From Aldrovandia affinis (taxonomy: Eukaryota > Chordata > Actinopteri > Notacanthiformes > Halosauridae): a DNA stretch of 64,000 nucleotides. The DNA is taken from the NCBI GenBank assembly GCA_029706075.1, contig JAINUG010000177.1:1272501-1336500 (forward strand), given 5' to 3'. Shown piece after piece: positions 32,984-49,815 of this stretch; the stretch's first letter is position 1, and every line of letters starts with the position of its first letter. The notes under the pieces are model-generated. The model searched no databases, was not told the DNA's origin, and worked only from the letters and a program-made list of their open reading frames with translations. A program made the position numbers and the translations under genes.

Positions 32984-34120
32984 ACTTTGCCTCTACATAC
33001 AAAGAGTCCACCAGCGCCTTTCAAGAAGTCACAGTCCTATTAGCAGGCCCAGGCACAGTTTGAAGATCTTTAGTAGGTGACAGAAGGTGGTAAGTGGCTT
33101 TGATCCTGGCTGTCCTGATCGGGGTAGGGCAAGCGTTCTCTTTGAAGTCTCAGAAGGAAAGGACAGGCAGGTGACCGGGTATCCAGACCCTTGGGTGCAT
33201 CACGCCACTGAGAACAGTTACTCTGGGAGGATCAATCATCCCACAGCCCAAGGAGATTGTTCTAAGACGGAGTTCCAAGGTTAAGGATCAGCTCAGTATG
33301 GTGAGAGACGTCCACAGCTGATATTACGGAACTGTGAATATAAACTATTATTATATATCCTTATACCAGCAGAAACCCTGTGGTAATTGGCCATCTGCCC
33401 TGTGTGGCGAGACGGAGAAGAGTGGGAGAATCATGAATATTTGGGTATGATATTTCTGTGGTCTTCGGTGACAAAGCGAGTCAACAGCTGAGGTTCGCCT
33501 TGGGCATAGCCACTGTGCTCGTGGCATTCACACTCACAATTCTGCAATGCGAAAATAACATTACCTAAAAACATCTAAATCGCACGCAAAGACAATCCTG
33601 ATCTTTCGGAATCAAGATGCATTAATTGACACAGGGCTAATATTTTCAACATTATCAAACTGAAACATTAACTGAACTGAAATGGCACAGTTGCCGTTGT
33701 CCTGTGTTCGTTCTGTCCCTAGACCCGCGCATATCTCTTTCCCTCCTGCCCTGACACCGCTGGCTCCAGCACAGCTCATCTCTGAGGATGACATCATCGC
33801 TCTTTTGCGCATCTGAGCGTCGTCTCTTGGCTGTTGGGGACTCGTCTGTCTTAATTACACCTGAAGGACAGGGGTGGGGGCGGCGGGCTTACTGGGAATA
33901 ATTATAAGCCACGGCTCTGGGAAAATATCAGCGGAGAGGAGAATTACGTGTAATACGGCAGGCTTGATAAACGGCTGCTTCGCGGCCCGGTAGTGGCTGT
34001 TGCTCGCGCTCTGTGATAGGTGGAAGGTTGGTTTTGTTCTGCGGGCGCCACAGATGGGCAGAGGGGCTGCGTAATGAGGGCACTGAGCTGAAGCATCAGG
34101 AGAGCCCCGAGCCAATGATG
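32984..34120. other. Non-genic DNA
   Basis: No gene, RNA or named repeat recognised. Confidence 0.35.
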
Positions 34121-34127
34121 ACACACA

Positions 34128-34158
<31 letters not shown>

Positions 34159-34161
34159 CAG

Positions 34162-34204
<43 letters not shown>

Positions 34205-34429
34205 CGTACAGGCACACACACATACACACACACACACGCATTCACGCTCGTACAGCTACAACACACACACACACATGCTCATACATGCACACAGTCACAC
34301 GAACACTGAGAAAACACACACACACACACACACATATACTCACTCAAAACAACACACACACGCTCGTACAGGGTACACACACACAAACACACACATGCAC
34401 ACACACACTCACACGAACACACAAACACA

Positions 34430-34496
<67 letters not shown>

Positions 34497-34585
34497 TCAC
34501 ACACACCCAAACACAAATACGCCCACACACACTCAAACACACAATCAGACACACACACTCACAAACACTCAAGCGCTCACACACA
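34128..34585. repeat. CA-rich microsatellite array
   Basis: Several CA blocks separated by 'gctcgtacaggcacac' and 'cactcacacgaacac' type spacers. The longest pure run is at about 34438-34492. Confidence 0.95.
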
Positions 34586-34919
34586 CAACCGTGTCCTGAA
34601 TGTGAACTTGATTAAAAGTGCGGAGATGCTTCCGAAACTAAGAACTAGAACAGAGAAAAATCTCAAATCTCCCGAATGAGATCGATTTGAGAGCGCTGGC
34701 GCCTCCTTTTCCCTCACCTGTCACTGCTGCTGCCTGCACAGTGCGGCCCAGACCAGAAGCCCTGGATAAACGGACCCTCACAGGGCTCATGGACATATCT
34801 GTCATGGATCAGACAGGGCTGTCAGGGTAACGGTAAATCCACATGTGGTTTGAGCCCAAGGTCCACTTCCCTGTCAATCTCCCTCGCTTTTAAATCACTA
34901 CCCCCCGCCCCCATCCCCC

Positions 34920-35135
34920 CGCCCAACGTGATTGATTATTGAGATAAGCTTAATTGATTTCCACTGATTTATTTCCACCAAGGACACCCACACCCCCAGC
35001 CCAGCCCCCTCCCTTCCTAACAGGAGATTGCATTTCATCTTTTTAATTCCCCGTCCCATCAGATCCAGCAATCAGCCACAGCTGATTTGAATATTGATCC
35101 AAAACCAGAATGTAAACAACATGCATTCCAGGGAA
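34920..35135. promoter_or_regulatory. Possible conserved non-coding element
   Basis: Single-copy DNA with dense AT-rich cores ('gattgattattgagataagc', 'cttaattgatttccactg') and a 'gcaatcagccacagctg' segment. No frame or repeat explains it. Texture-based call only. Confidence 0.25.
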
Positions 35136-36345
35136 GCGATGGCTCCGAGGCTACGCTATCGGACGGAGTGCTATTGCTGCTCTCGGGTAAACAGCTCTGA
35201 CAATGTCAATGGCTTGACGCGGACCGCGAGCCAATCGCGTTGAGGCTCCTCTCCCACTAACAGACCGTATCCCGCGTCAGTCTGAGCCCTCAATCAGGCC
35301 AAAGCCTTGCCCTTGTAACTCGCCATGGCCCCGAAGACGGCAGGGGTTTGAGGTTTCTCAAATAAAAATTGTACGGAGGGACTTTAATCAGCCAGGGAGC
35401 TGGAAGGAGGTTTTTTTTTTTTTTTCTCCGCTGTTTCAAAGACTTTCGGAAAGATTTACAGAAGGATAGGCCATGCCTTGATATAGAGAGTGACATTTCA
35501 GCGTTTCCCAACTGCTCCGGCTCCCACTCCCACACATCTCTTTCAGGGCGTCGTCTCAGAAGCTTTCTGCTCGGGATCGTAACCGTCCTGGCCACATTTA
35601 ATTTAATACACTGTAAAATACACAGATATAAACACGAAACACATCCATATAAATAGAAATATGATATTTACCAGTGGAGTGGATTTACCCAGGAATATTT
35701 GCATGTGATCTTGTTACATAAAGATCAAGTGTACTGTTTCTCTTGATAGACCACAGGCAGAAATGATCTGTTGCATTCATTGTTTTCATATTAGGTTAAT
35801 TAAGCTGGCTCAATGTATGTGCCTTAGTCTTGTCAATCGGCAAGGGGAAAATTATACAGGTATAGACTCAATGTCTCTGGCTTCGCCTACGCCTTTGAAA
35901 CATCTCTTGCAGGCATTTGCATGCCACCTCCCTGTGTTTTCTGTGCATTAGGTGCAAGTTGCACCCAGTTGCCCCTGTGAATGTTTGTTGATTTCCACTT
36001 TCTTTCCCATGCACAAATCATTTCTGTGTCGTCAGGGTAACGAAGGTCAGTTTTCACAGAATAGTAAAATTAGCTTAAAACTCAGGCCGGCATTGCGAAG
36101 CTGTAACGTACAGCTGCCCTGGCAGCCAATCAGGTTGCTGAGGCCAGAATGACAGCCCACTTGTGGACAGCAATATTGACAAACGGGAAATTTCAGATTG
36201 CAGCAATGGTGAAATCCTGCCCGCACCCACACTGAGAAAAAACAACAACTCCTGTTGCTTTAAATTAAATCCAGTCATCCACGATTCAAGTTTAAAGCCC
36301 ATCACAATTCACTCAAAACAGCAAAGACTAGTTAAGGCCAGACTC
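35136..36345. other. Non-genic DNA
   Basis: No supported gene. A T-run lies at 35411-35425. Confidence 0.35.
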
Positions 36346-36350
36346 TATGT

Positions 36351-36582
36351 GTGGTTCTGTGTAGCTCAGTTGGTAGAGCACGGCGTTGGCAACGCTTAGG
36401 TTGTGGGTTCAATTCCCACTGTGTAGCTCAGTTGGTAGAGCACGGCGTTGGCAATGCTTAGGTTGTGGGTTCAATTCCCACTGGGACCACATGCACTGAA
36501 AAATGTATGCATTCACTACTGTAAGTCACTTTGGATAAAAGCGTCTGCTAAATGCCATATATTATTATTATTATTATTATAT
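36351..36582 (+). mobile_element. (ATT)n-tailed SINE with duplicated tRNA head
   Basis: The tRNA-like head occurs twice in tandem: 36359-36420 and 36421-36482, 62 bp each with a single C/T difference. Each keeps 'gtgtagctcagttggtagag' and the B-box 'gtgggttcaattcccac'. The body, L2-type hairpin ('gtcactttggataaaagcg') and ATT tail follow once. Confidence 0.92.
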
Positions 36583-37316
36583 TCGCTGTTATATTAATGA
36601 CCTTCTGGTCACTTTTAGAGGTGAATTGAAATAATGACCACTGCAAGGCTCTGACAATTCTTTATATCCTGTCTTTTGAAACAATCCATCACCATTACTG
36701 GGACCAGTGAAAAGGAGGTACTACACCTGTAGCTAGAAAGGTGGAAACCATCTAAATCAATGGAAGAATTGACTCCGCTCGCACTGACGACTGCTTTGTC
36801 AGTGATATTGTCTCGGATTGCTTTGAGCATTGATTTAGCATGGAGTTGACCGACGATTCGTCAAGTTGACAGGCACAGACTGGCAGGTTGAGAAAGCCGA
36901 TGCCAATACTTACATTTTTACCTTACTTACGTAAGATGTTAGCTAGAAAGATAAGGCACAGCCACGCCATCAACGTGTGTCCTGACGTGAGTTCATGGTC
37001 TGGCAATCGCAAGGCCCTCGGCAGGGATAGCCAGAAGCTGAAGACGCTTTCAGTGTCGAGGTGCCATAACTGATTTTACTGAAGAGCCATTCATTAGGTC
37101 CCTGCGCACTGCGAGAACCGCTAAAAGACAACCTCAACTCTTCATAATTGATGGTATCTGCGGTCAAATTAACGGACTGTGAAATATATTCCCAAAATAT
37201 ATGCAGTGTTTTACAGAATCTAAGTCCGACCATTCATCCCTGACCTATTTCATTATCTATTATGCAAAGATAGCTCAGGGGAAAGAGAGGGAGAGAGACA
37301 GAGAGGGAGTCTGAAG
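36583..37316. other. Non-genic DNA
   Basis: No recognised feature. Confidence 0.35.
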
Positions 37317-38985
<1,669 letters not shown>

Positions 38986-38987
38986 AT

Positions 38988-39110
38988 TTTTACATTACAT
39001 TACATTACCACAGGCCTGCAGCACATTTATACAGAAGAGTCAGAGATTCAAGGGTTTCCCCACCTGGGATCGAACCTGCAACCTACAGGCCCACAGTACT
39101 ACAGAAGAAG
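38988..39110 (-). mobile_element. tRNA-derived SINE, degenerate, (TGTAA)n-tailed
   Basis: On the minus strand, B-box 'gcaggttcgatcccaggtg' (about 39062-39080), a short 'ctgtataaatg' body block and a terminal TGTAA-type repeat (plus-strand 'acattacattacattacc' at 38990-39008). The L2 hairpin is deleted. Confidence 0.5.
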
Positions 39111-41215
39111 AGCTACAGCAGTACTACAGAGCTAGCACTACAGGCACATTTTTCACTGATGATAGCTGGTTGCCTGTAGGTACCTGGTACATCATCAGGA
39201 TGAGCTAATGCAGTAACAGCATGCAGCAGGAGTGCACATAGAATATCTTTATATACATCTCCACGAAACATCACATGACACAATGTAACTTAGTCCTGCA
39301 TTCTCTATGGAGCTCCCACACCACAGTGACCCCCATCCTGGAGCCTGAGTCTCTTTTAATATTAGTGCGCTGAGGTATTTGCGCCTTTGAGGTTAGTAAT
39401 GAAACGGTGCATTGGTGTAGTGCACTGTTCCCTTGTTTTGTTTCCCCAGCCTTCTCTTGCAGTGTTTTGCAGTGGATTCTGCAAACATCTCTCTAATAAA
39501 CCCTGACAGAGAGAAGTGAATGGTAAGGCTTATTGCTTGCTGCAGTTTTGGATATCTTCGCCAAACAGTGAAGATTGCTTCCTGCCTCCCCCTGCTTTGA
39601 TGAAGTGTCTGGCAGTGTGCCCACATCACACCATTGATTTTCTGACCGCCTCCCCCCCCCTCCCCTAAAAGTTCCCCTAAAATTGGATCTAACGCCAAAA
39701 TACCACTATCAATAAATCCACTCATCATCTGCCTATTTATCCTGTCAGAAGAGAGTGGGAACACCTCACGGGGATAAAGAACAAATTAAACTACAAGATG
39801 AGGATACAAGCATCGGAACTCATTTAAGAAAGAACTTTCAGGAAGTGCCGTCTCCCCCCGTTAGACATTACAATCACACAATCACATGAAGCAGCAGATA
39901 ACGCATACAGACGTTGCACCGCCAGAGAAGTGAGGAGTCAGGTGATACAGTGTGACCAATAGCATTAGTCCAACATAGTGTAAACCCAACGCAATTAGTT
40001 ATTATAGTGGTAACAAACAATAGACAGTTTATTTATAAACCCTGATAATCAATGATATCGGAAACAGCTTTCATAAAGGTGACAGCATAATCCAGCACAA
40101 TATTACACATTAATTATACACACACACACACACACACACACACAGACGCACACACACAGAAAAACTGAATTGTTTGGTTAAATTTGCTGACCTGTTTGTT
40201 TGGGGAACTTGTTTAATATATGAGACTGTGATGGAGACTTTAATGTGCGGTGTTAAGCAAACGGGCGAAATCAGCAGTTTTAGGAGCGCCGCGTGGGGTG
40301 AAAATAAAGGGAATTGTGGGAAATGCGCCAAGGATGTGGTTCGGCAATTAATAAAACATGCAAATTGAATCAAAAAGAAATTCATTAAAAACAGTGTGCA
40401 GTCTGTTTTGTCACAAACACTTCATCAAAGCTTTCTATTGGATCTTACAATTATACTGTTTGTTTCAAGCTATTGTCTAATTCCATTTAATGACAATTAC
40501 ATTGAATCATTGCTTTTATTATGAGTGAAATACTATTAGGACTGTGCCATTGTAAGAATTTTCTTCTTGGGAGAATTGTTAGAAATTCTGAACTTCAAAC
40601 CTTCAAATCTACCAAAAATATCCCTATGCATATACAATAATAACAACGGCTAGTTATAATACTTTCAAAAAAGTACATTTCTTGATGACTGCTTTTGACA
40701 GATTAATATTCAATTTATATTCAGATAAGTATCTAATTTGTGCAAGAAAACCTACATCTGGGAAGAATGTTCAAGTTGGGTGTACTGGAATAGATAAACT
40801 GCAGACATGCACATTTATTAAATGTGGTGATCTACATTCTGAAATCTCACAATGGGAATTCACTGAATTGCGTATCGACTCTGTGGAGGGTCTACAGTTT
40901 CCAATTCTATGGCTGGGGTCTTTTGCAAGAGTTACACATTAAACTGTGTTTGATTCCTACTTCCTGCAGATGCCCAGATGCCAATGGAGTCCATTACAAA
41001 AAAAGAACACCAGTGGCTTGAGTATGAGCCATCGTTCATTTGCCTGGGACTTCCTCAGCCCAACGGCAGTAATTCAGGTTCTAAAGTGGCCTGTATTAGT
41101 AATGATATTAATAATCTGTATGAGTGGTGCAATGTGTAGGCCAGGATTTTCACATTCTATTTTATGAATGGTAATACAACAGAGACATTGTCCTCTTCTT
41201 TTACATAAATTAAAA
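39111..41215. other. Non-genic DNA
   Basis: Contains a short CA run (40118-40143). Open frames at 40682-40942 and 39764-39393 have no recognisable domain. Confidence 0.35.
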
Positions 41216-41221
41216 AATATA

Positions 41222-41508
41222 TACATTTTAAAAAATGTCCCAATTTTTCTCCCAGTTTAGTAGCCAATTCAAACCTCTATTTATTTTGATTTGCCCTCCC
41301 CTCACAAGCCTGCCGCCCATCCTCCGGGTCAAGGTAATATAAAGAGGCTGGCAATAATCTGCCTCTTCCGAGATGTAACTTCGCCCACCTGCTCTTTAGG
41401 AACGCCCTACTGCTCGACTATCCCCCCCCACCTCCTGGGGCTGGCAGCCAAAAGCCGCCCCCGATCGGGGCTCCCGGCCAGAGTGGGACCGGCACAGCCG
41501 GGTTTAAT
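41222..41508 (-). mobile_element. Long tRNA-derived SINE, 5'-truncated
   Basis: The minus strand shows 'ccccgatcgggggcggctt', the middle body and the tail 'attggctactaaactgggag' followed by A-rich sequence. The tRNA head is absent. Confidence 0.75.
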
Positions 41509-41837
41509 TTACGTAAATGTAACAAAATGCTACGGAACATGAAGATGATGCGGTTCAATAGCTGGTATACATGCTGTGACAGGCAGACGATAAACAAGTA
41601 ACAAATGAAGCTGGGAAAGGCACGCTCCAGCAGGCCTCCTTTAAATGCAGTTATTACATTTCAGAATCGGCAAGACATTACTAGGCCCCTCTTTCAGATT
41701 TATAGCAGACCGTAAATATCTGAATGGGCGATACGATCCTTTCAGCATCTACAGAATTGCTGACAACCATCCTGCACTGTCAATGTTTTGCTTTCTCTGT
41801 CAACCTCGGAACCTTGAACCTTCATCCCAAACTTAAT

Positions 41838-41998
41838 AATAATAATAATATACGCCATTTAGCAGACGCTTTTATCCAAAGCGACTTACAGTAGTGAATG
41901 CATACATTTTTCAGTATATGTGGCCCCAGTGGAGATTGAACCCACAACCTAAGCGTTGCCAACGCTGTGCTCTACCAACTGAGCCACAGAGAACCACA
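41838..41998 (-). mobile_element. (ATT)n-tailed tRNA-derived SINE
   Basis: Full structure on the minus strand: head at about 41995-41925, body, hairpin 'gtcgctttggataaaagcg' (about 41889-41867), and AAT repeats on the plus strand at 41836-41851. Confidence 0.9.
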
Positions 41999-44900
41999 AA
42001 TTCAACTGAAGAAAATGTCAACGGTCATTTTCTTGATGACCAATGCACCCGTCCAGCTCTGGCTTGCATAAATCTTCAGCTCCTGAAACAGCGGTCCGTC
42101 GGCAGAGCCCTAGGGATCCCCCGCGCATTCCTTAACAAACGCTTCCCCCGGGGCGGTCTGTAAATCACGGCTTCCTGGTTGGGCAGTCTTTGAAGGTTTC
42201 GGGAAACCTCGCAGTCAGCTTGTCAGCCTTGAAAAAACAACAACAACACCACCACTCCACGGTACCACTGCTGTTGCAAAGGCAGTCAGGTGCAACCTGC
42301 ATTATCCCCAATAAAACGGGTTTGTTCAAATCATCGCCATATGCGTTTCGACGTTTTAAAATTTCATGCGACTCTAAGGGGTGTTCTTCAGATGGCAGAC
42401 GCACCTTGTCTGCCAGAATAACAGCTCAGCTAAGTTGACAGCCACTGCAAGACAAACAGCTGGTCCGTGGATGTGTCTGCTAAATGCTTTCTGAGAAACA
42501 GCGTGCATTTCGCTTTGAAAATAACAGTCTGGGCTTGTTTTCGTTGTCATGTGAAACAGCAGATGAAATGCATTGATCGATGTCCTTTTTCCCCCATATC
42601 TGCCTCATGATTTTGATCTCATTGCGTCATTTTGCATTTCATTTTGCCTTTCCTCATTTCAAATGTCACTATATTACCGTATGGCATGTGCTGCGGCAAA
42701 CCTTCGCTTCAAGACGTACAACAAAAAATCTGCCCCTTGCTGAAGACCTCCAGATGGCCACTGCTCTAAATCTGGCCACTGTTTCTGACAATTCCTTCTT
42801 TGTGCATTTTAGCCAATAGACAGCAACTAATATATCTGGTGCAAAGCTGTGTTTTAAACCCTGGAGACACTGTTCCCATTATATGCCTTCTCTTGTTTAA
42901 CAAACAGAGGCTGTTTCCCTTGGTGTTCGGTATTGATCGACCCCGCGCCCACGAGCTGGATCAGCACCGGTTCTGCTGTGAACCGATGTCTGAGTCACAG
43001 GCAGAGTGACGCACCGTCGCCTCCCACAGGAGAAGGTGACACGTGCGATTGGTGCACTCGTGTCAGACCGATGACAGGACAGTGGGACGAATATCACCGT
43101 CACACTCTCTCCCTTCCCACCTTCGTCCCTGCTGCTCTCCAGAGCCCTTACGCAACACACATATGTTGACTTACATTGAAAAATACACTGTAACATATTA
43201 AATAATATATCTGAACATATAAAAGGCACTCCACATATATTTAGCAATACATGCCAATATATTGTTATTTTTGGTATTTATTATATGGCAATAGCTTTTA
43301 CAATATATAAAAAGTGGCAATAATCTGTATAATATATTGCAATTATATGCAATATATATATATATTAACTGTATGTTGCAACACGTATAACAATATAATG
43401 TATTGCACATAACAATGATAATTTCACCCACATACCCGTGTCATCTCTTGGTATCATTGTTATATGTAAGTACATGCTGAAAATATTGTGAGGACATCAT
43501 TTAATTGACGCAAATAATGAAAAAACTAGAAAGGCAATATATTAGATCTCCATACATGGAAAATACACTGTCGCCTCCCTTCAGCCACTTAATTCTCTCC
43601 CCCCTGGCTAAACTTGATGATGAACAATGATAGACTTGATGAATGGCGATACATTCCTCAAATCACCAGGACTCCAACTGGAGAACAAGGTCTGACTATA
43701 GGCACCCTGACCCTGCCATAGGGTACAGGGTTTACGAGTATAGGCTTTTACATCGAGAAAATGCATCATCTAAGTAAACACAGAGCATAACAGCACTCAT
43801 ACTTGTTATGACAGAAGAAAGATTGCAGGAATTTTCACAATGTCAGTTCCCCCCATTGTATACCCATGCCTGAGAGGATGCAGAACAATGGAAAACTAAA
43901 CTATCTCACAGTTTGAAGCCACTCTGTTTTGTGTGGAAATCAATCAGACTTTTTTTTTTGTAGTTGTCAGACAATTTAAACGTCTGGTAACATCTTCTCT
44001 CGCAGTGCGATCGCTCCTCGTGTCTCATGACTCTTAACTTCCCTCCCCCTGATATTCCCTTATTGGATCAGAGATGACAGGGCCGGTTCTTCATGGCAAC
44101 GCAGAGCTATCCAGCTTCCTGTTCGTATGCCAATATGTCCTACGCCTTACAATTTAATCTCAGGCAAATGGCAAAAGTTTTAATCACGATGAGACGTTTT
44201 CGGAGAGAGGGGCGCATTTTCAGAGAGGGGCACTGTGCTGAGCAAAGCTGATGAAGCAATAAGCATAATAATAAAAGAAGCAATAGGGGACAGGACAAAT
44301 GAAAAAAATTGTAACAACAAGAAATATATGAGGATATATAAGGCATTTATGCGGAGACTTTAATAAGTCCTCATTCAATTTACTTAATCAGTATGTGTCT
44401 ACATGCAGGATATGTGTGCATCGTACTTTGTGTCCACCTGTTGGAAATGCTCATTGAACGGAAGAGAAATATTGATGTACGCACTCTGTATTTGATTAGG
44501 AAGTAAAAAGTTCAAAGATGTAATATAAACTTGAAGGGCGTGCAACTTTGTTTTTACCGCCGCTTGCAACTTTGTTTAAAGTTTATTCTCTGCGCTAATA
44601 ATGCTCTTGTTTGTGTTAAAAGCCAGCAAGTTCATAAGAGAGCGATAGAGACAAAGAGAGAGAGATAGACAGAGAGAGAAAGGAAGAGATGGAGAGAGCG
44701 AGCGTGTGTCCTCAGACACCTGATGTATTCACAAATAATTGGATGCACATGATACCTCGGTGCGGTTACGCAACGGAAAATAACGAGATCAAAACTGGTT
44801 TGGCGGTGCGGACTATATTAAATTGTCACCTAGCCGCTTCTGCATCGTTTCTCATGCGAGAGCCGGAAAGCTACACGGGCGATACCTGTGACCCCGGAAC

Positions 44901-45090
44901 ATACGAAATCCCCCCACTGTCTGCCATGACACATCGCTGGGAACGCACACCAGAGGAGAGGTGGCCCAGAGCAGAACGAGGAGCCGTAATAGGCAGCGAG
45001 TGCTGCAGGTGCCACAATATGCTGGAGCAAATTAGGGACACATGATGTATTCCATTGGTCCAGGTTAAAGTGACCCAGTAAAAAATAAGA
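41999..45090. other. Non-genic DNA
   Basis: 43190-43440 is very AT-rich with repeated 'atattgcaattatatgcaat' style palindromes and a short (AT)n at about 43350-43364. Interrupted AG sequence lies at 44655-44695. 44850-45030 is moderately CpG-rich. No gene recognised. Confidence 0.35.
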
Positions 45091-45093
45091 AAG

Positions 45094-45268
45094 TAATATA
45101 ATGCAACACGTGCCGTTTAGCGGACGCTTTTATCCAAAGTGACTTACGGTAATGAATCCATACATTTTTCAGCACACGTAATCGTTTACAGAATATGTTT
45201 CAGTCAGAATATCGAACCCGCAGCCTAAGTGTTCAGCGCCGTGCTCTTCCTACTGAGCCGCACAGAAC
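45094..45268 (-). mobile_element. (ATT)n-family SINE, diverged
   Basis: Minus strand: head with 'gtgcggctcagtaggaagag', B-box 'gcgggttcgatattctgac', body, and hairpin 'gtcactttggataaaagcg'. A 20-bp insertion separates head and body compared with the other copies. Confidence 0.8.
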
Positions 45269-46261
45269 CAAACAAACAAACAAATACAGAAATAAATAAT
45301 ATACCCAGGGAGTGGGTGAGGTGTGAAGGGGATATTGGAGTAATACAGAATGGGCCTGGTGTGTGTGGGCCCAGTAATTAAGAGCATATGCACCAACGCT
45401 GTACAAAAAGGCTGATGAAAGTTACCCTGTCCTATTACATTACACATTAATCCATAAACCCGCCCCCACCTCGGCTCGCCTTGGAATCATGGCTAGCTCT
45501 CTTGTTTATGCCACTTTTTGTGGAATGAAATGAAACATCACATCTAAACATAATAAATGTCAACGCATTTCTTTGGCCCTGTAGCCCTCTGCCAGTGTGT
45601 GACCAGCACAAACAAAAAAACAAGGTCTGCATTTTAATCCCATTCCTAACATCCACGCAATTCTAACTCCTCGGCCAATTGCCTGGAATTCAGAGCTGAG
45701 GTGTTGTCTGCCGACCGCTAACCTGTCTGATGTTTACTTTTTCTTTGGCGGTAAAAGGTCTTCCTTCCTTGCGTGCGATGTGTTTGGTTACTGAGGAACC
45801 TGAGAGTGCTCAGATTCTCGGACGGCTGCCACTGCAAAAAATACCCACAATGCAACGGACCCAATTTGAGCGCGAGTTTGTATCGGATTAGGAACAAGAC
45901 AGAGTGACACACACACAGTGCATTCTGCTAACGTTGACGAGGCCTAATGAGGAATCAAGACGATCTACATCTTTTTGTTACTCTAATCACCCAGGTGCAC
46001 ACTCTGTATTGAAATGTCTTTCTTTTTTTTTTTCCAGGGTCATGAATCAAGGTTTTTTTTCATTTTCTTTCCAATTAAAGCTGCCATTCAGCTGTTCAGC
46101 TGCTATCTGTTGAAGGATGCGCGTTAAGCAGCTGCCAGAGGCTCTTGCGAGACGCACCGCGTTTCCGGCGGTGATGTTCATGGGCGTAGAAAGGGGGGGG
46201 GTAGCTGGGGTGGTGTTCACATCGCGGGGATTGGAGGAGCTGTTTCCAAACTGCAGGATAC

Positions 46262-46355
46262 AGCTGCACTTCTTGGGCTATTCAAGTTAGATTAGGACAT
46301 GATGAGCCTAGATGGGCTGAATGGCCCGTTCTCGTCATTATGTATTCTTATGTTC
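46262..46355 (+). mobile_element. CR1-like LINE 3' end
   Basis: 'gatgggctgaatggcccg' followed by 'ttctcgtcatt' and about three TATTCTTA/TATGTTCT octamers. Eight-bp tandem tails of this kind are characteristic of CR1-clade LINEs. Only the extreme 3' end is present. Confidence 0.6.
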
Positions 46356-48250
<1,895 letters not shown>

Positions 48251-48254
48251 TAAA

Positions 48255-48624
48255 GTAACTGCCAAAATAAATGAAACACCAACATAGAGCCTCTTAATAG
48301 GGCGTTGGGCCACCACGAGCCGCCAGAACAGCTTCAATGTGCCTTGGCATAGATTCTACAAGTGTCTGGAACTCTACTGGAGGGATGCGACACCATTCAT
48401 TCTTCCATGAGAAATTCCATCACTTGGTGTTTTGTTGATGGTGGTGGAAAACGCTGTCTCAGGCGCTGCTCCAGAATCTCCCACAAGTGTTCAATTGGGT
48501 TGAGATCTGGTGACTGAGACAGCCTATGGACAGCATATGGATTACAGTTTTCATGTTCATCAAACCATTCAATGACCACTTGTTCCCTTCATTTACTCAA
48601 GTGTTTCCTTTTTTTGTCAGCTAC
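48255..48624 (-). mobile_element. Internally deleted Tc1-like transposon, copy 4 of 4
   Basis: Ends 'gtaactgccaaaataaatg' (48255) and 'cctttttttgtcagctac' (ending 48624). The minus strand encodes MVIEWFDEHENCNPYAVHR and SPDLNPIEHLWEILEQRLRQ (third catalytic region, intact), then the family C-terminal region. Everything from the left terminal repeat to the second catalytic motif is deleted. Confidence 0.88.
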
Positions 48625-48646
48625 ATGTATATGCATAGAGTACAGT

Positions 48647-48815
48647 AGAGTACCCTCCAAATGTATTCACACCCTTGAGAAAAATGAGTACAGAAGGCTG
48701 TATAAAATAAACAATACAGATAATGAGATATACTGTAAGCTCCAAAAAATTATATTCTTTTATACTAAGAGAAAAGGCATAGCCAAAAGATATGTCTTAA
48801 TTTGGAGGGTACTGT
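48647..48815. mobile_element. Small Tc1/mariner-type MITE
   Basis: Perfect 13-bp terminal repeats GTACCCTCCAAAT (48650-48662) and ATTTGGAGGGTAC (48800-48812). The left end continues as 'gtattcacacccttgag', as in the common fish elements with CAGTRCCCTCCAAA ends. About 165 bp, AT-rich, non-coding. It lies 22 bp from the Tc1-like copy. Confidence 0.75.
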
Positions 48816-49362
48816 GTATGGATATGGCTATGTTTCAAGATGGGAATGAATACACGCAGATGCATACATTTGCATAATTATGCTATTCTTCTAAATATTA
48901 ATTTCACGTACGCTCTTGGGCAGCAGAAGCACAAAAAAAAGCATTTTGGAAATGCAAAGTGAGGTTATAAATTTGGAAATAAATAATTTAATTGGCTGAT
49001 AAGCATATAAAACGGTTTCTAATTAAAAGTACAGCAGAGTAAAAGCCATCCGTAACAGTCCCGTCACTGTAATGTTCTGTACTATCCATATGTGCATGAA
49101 TAACAGAGAGGCTGGTGGGAGTATATTACACTCAATCAACAAAATAACAACAAACTAAATATCAGTACATTTCCTCACGTATAAGTCATAGAACATTTAT
49201 CCGGATCACACGGCTCTGTCTTTCAAACGCAAGGACCAATGTCTCGACCTTGCTACTGTGGCTAGCAGTGCCACAAGGCAACAAAACAAATTGACCAGGG
49301 TGGGTGGGTTGTGGTTGGCATAGTACTCTCCGGCGATCCTGTCCATGCCCCATTCCTCAACA
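48816..49362. other. Non-genic DNA
   Basis: No recognised feature. Confidence 0.35.
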
Positions 49363-49470
49363 GGGGCCACATATACTGAAAAATGTATGCATTCACTACT
49401 GTAAGTTGCTTTGGATAAAAGCGTCTGCTAAATGGCATATATTATATTATTATATTATATTAACAGTGAC
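49363..49470 (+). mobile_element. (ATT)n-tailed SINE, 5'-truncated
   Basis: Starts at 'ggggccacatatactgaaaa', continues through 'gttgctttggataaaagcg' and 'tctgctaaatggc' and ends in ATT/TATATT repeats. The tRNA head is missing. Confidence 0.88.
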
Positions 49471-49685
49471 TCCTCTGGACAACTGGGCACCTGCGATCCG
49501 CCGGTGCCAGCGGTGCCGATCGACCCACATGTCAAAGTCAGCAGTTGGATTCACTGTTGGATAGCACCGCAGGTCAAGCGACTGCACTGTGCTCAAGCGC
49601 CTTTATCCCTTTATGATCCGCCACCCAGGGGCCAGACATACTTTCAGGATAAGGCGCCACTGTTGCCAGCCACAGGATGGGAAAG

Positions 49686-49686
<1 letters not shown>

Positions 49687-49723
<37 letters not shown>

Positions 49724-49735
49724 GAGAGAGAGACA
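49687..49735. repeat. (AG)n microsatellite
   Basis: About 24 AG units with one AAT interruption, followed by purine-rich sequence to 49815. Confidence 0.95.
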
Positions 49736-49815
49736 AAGGGAGTAATAACAAAAGAATTAAAGAGAAAACACAAGGGAGAGAGGGAAAGAGTACAAGGAAG
49801 AGAGGGGAGGGGGGG

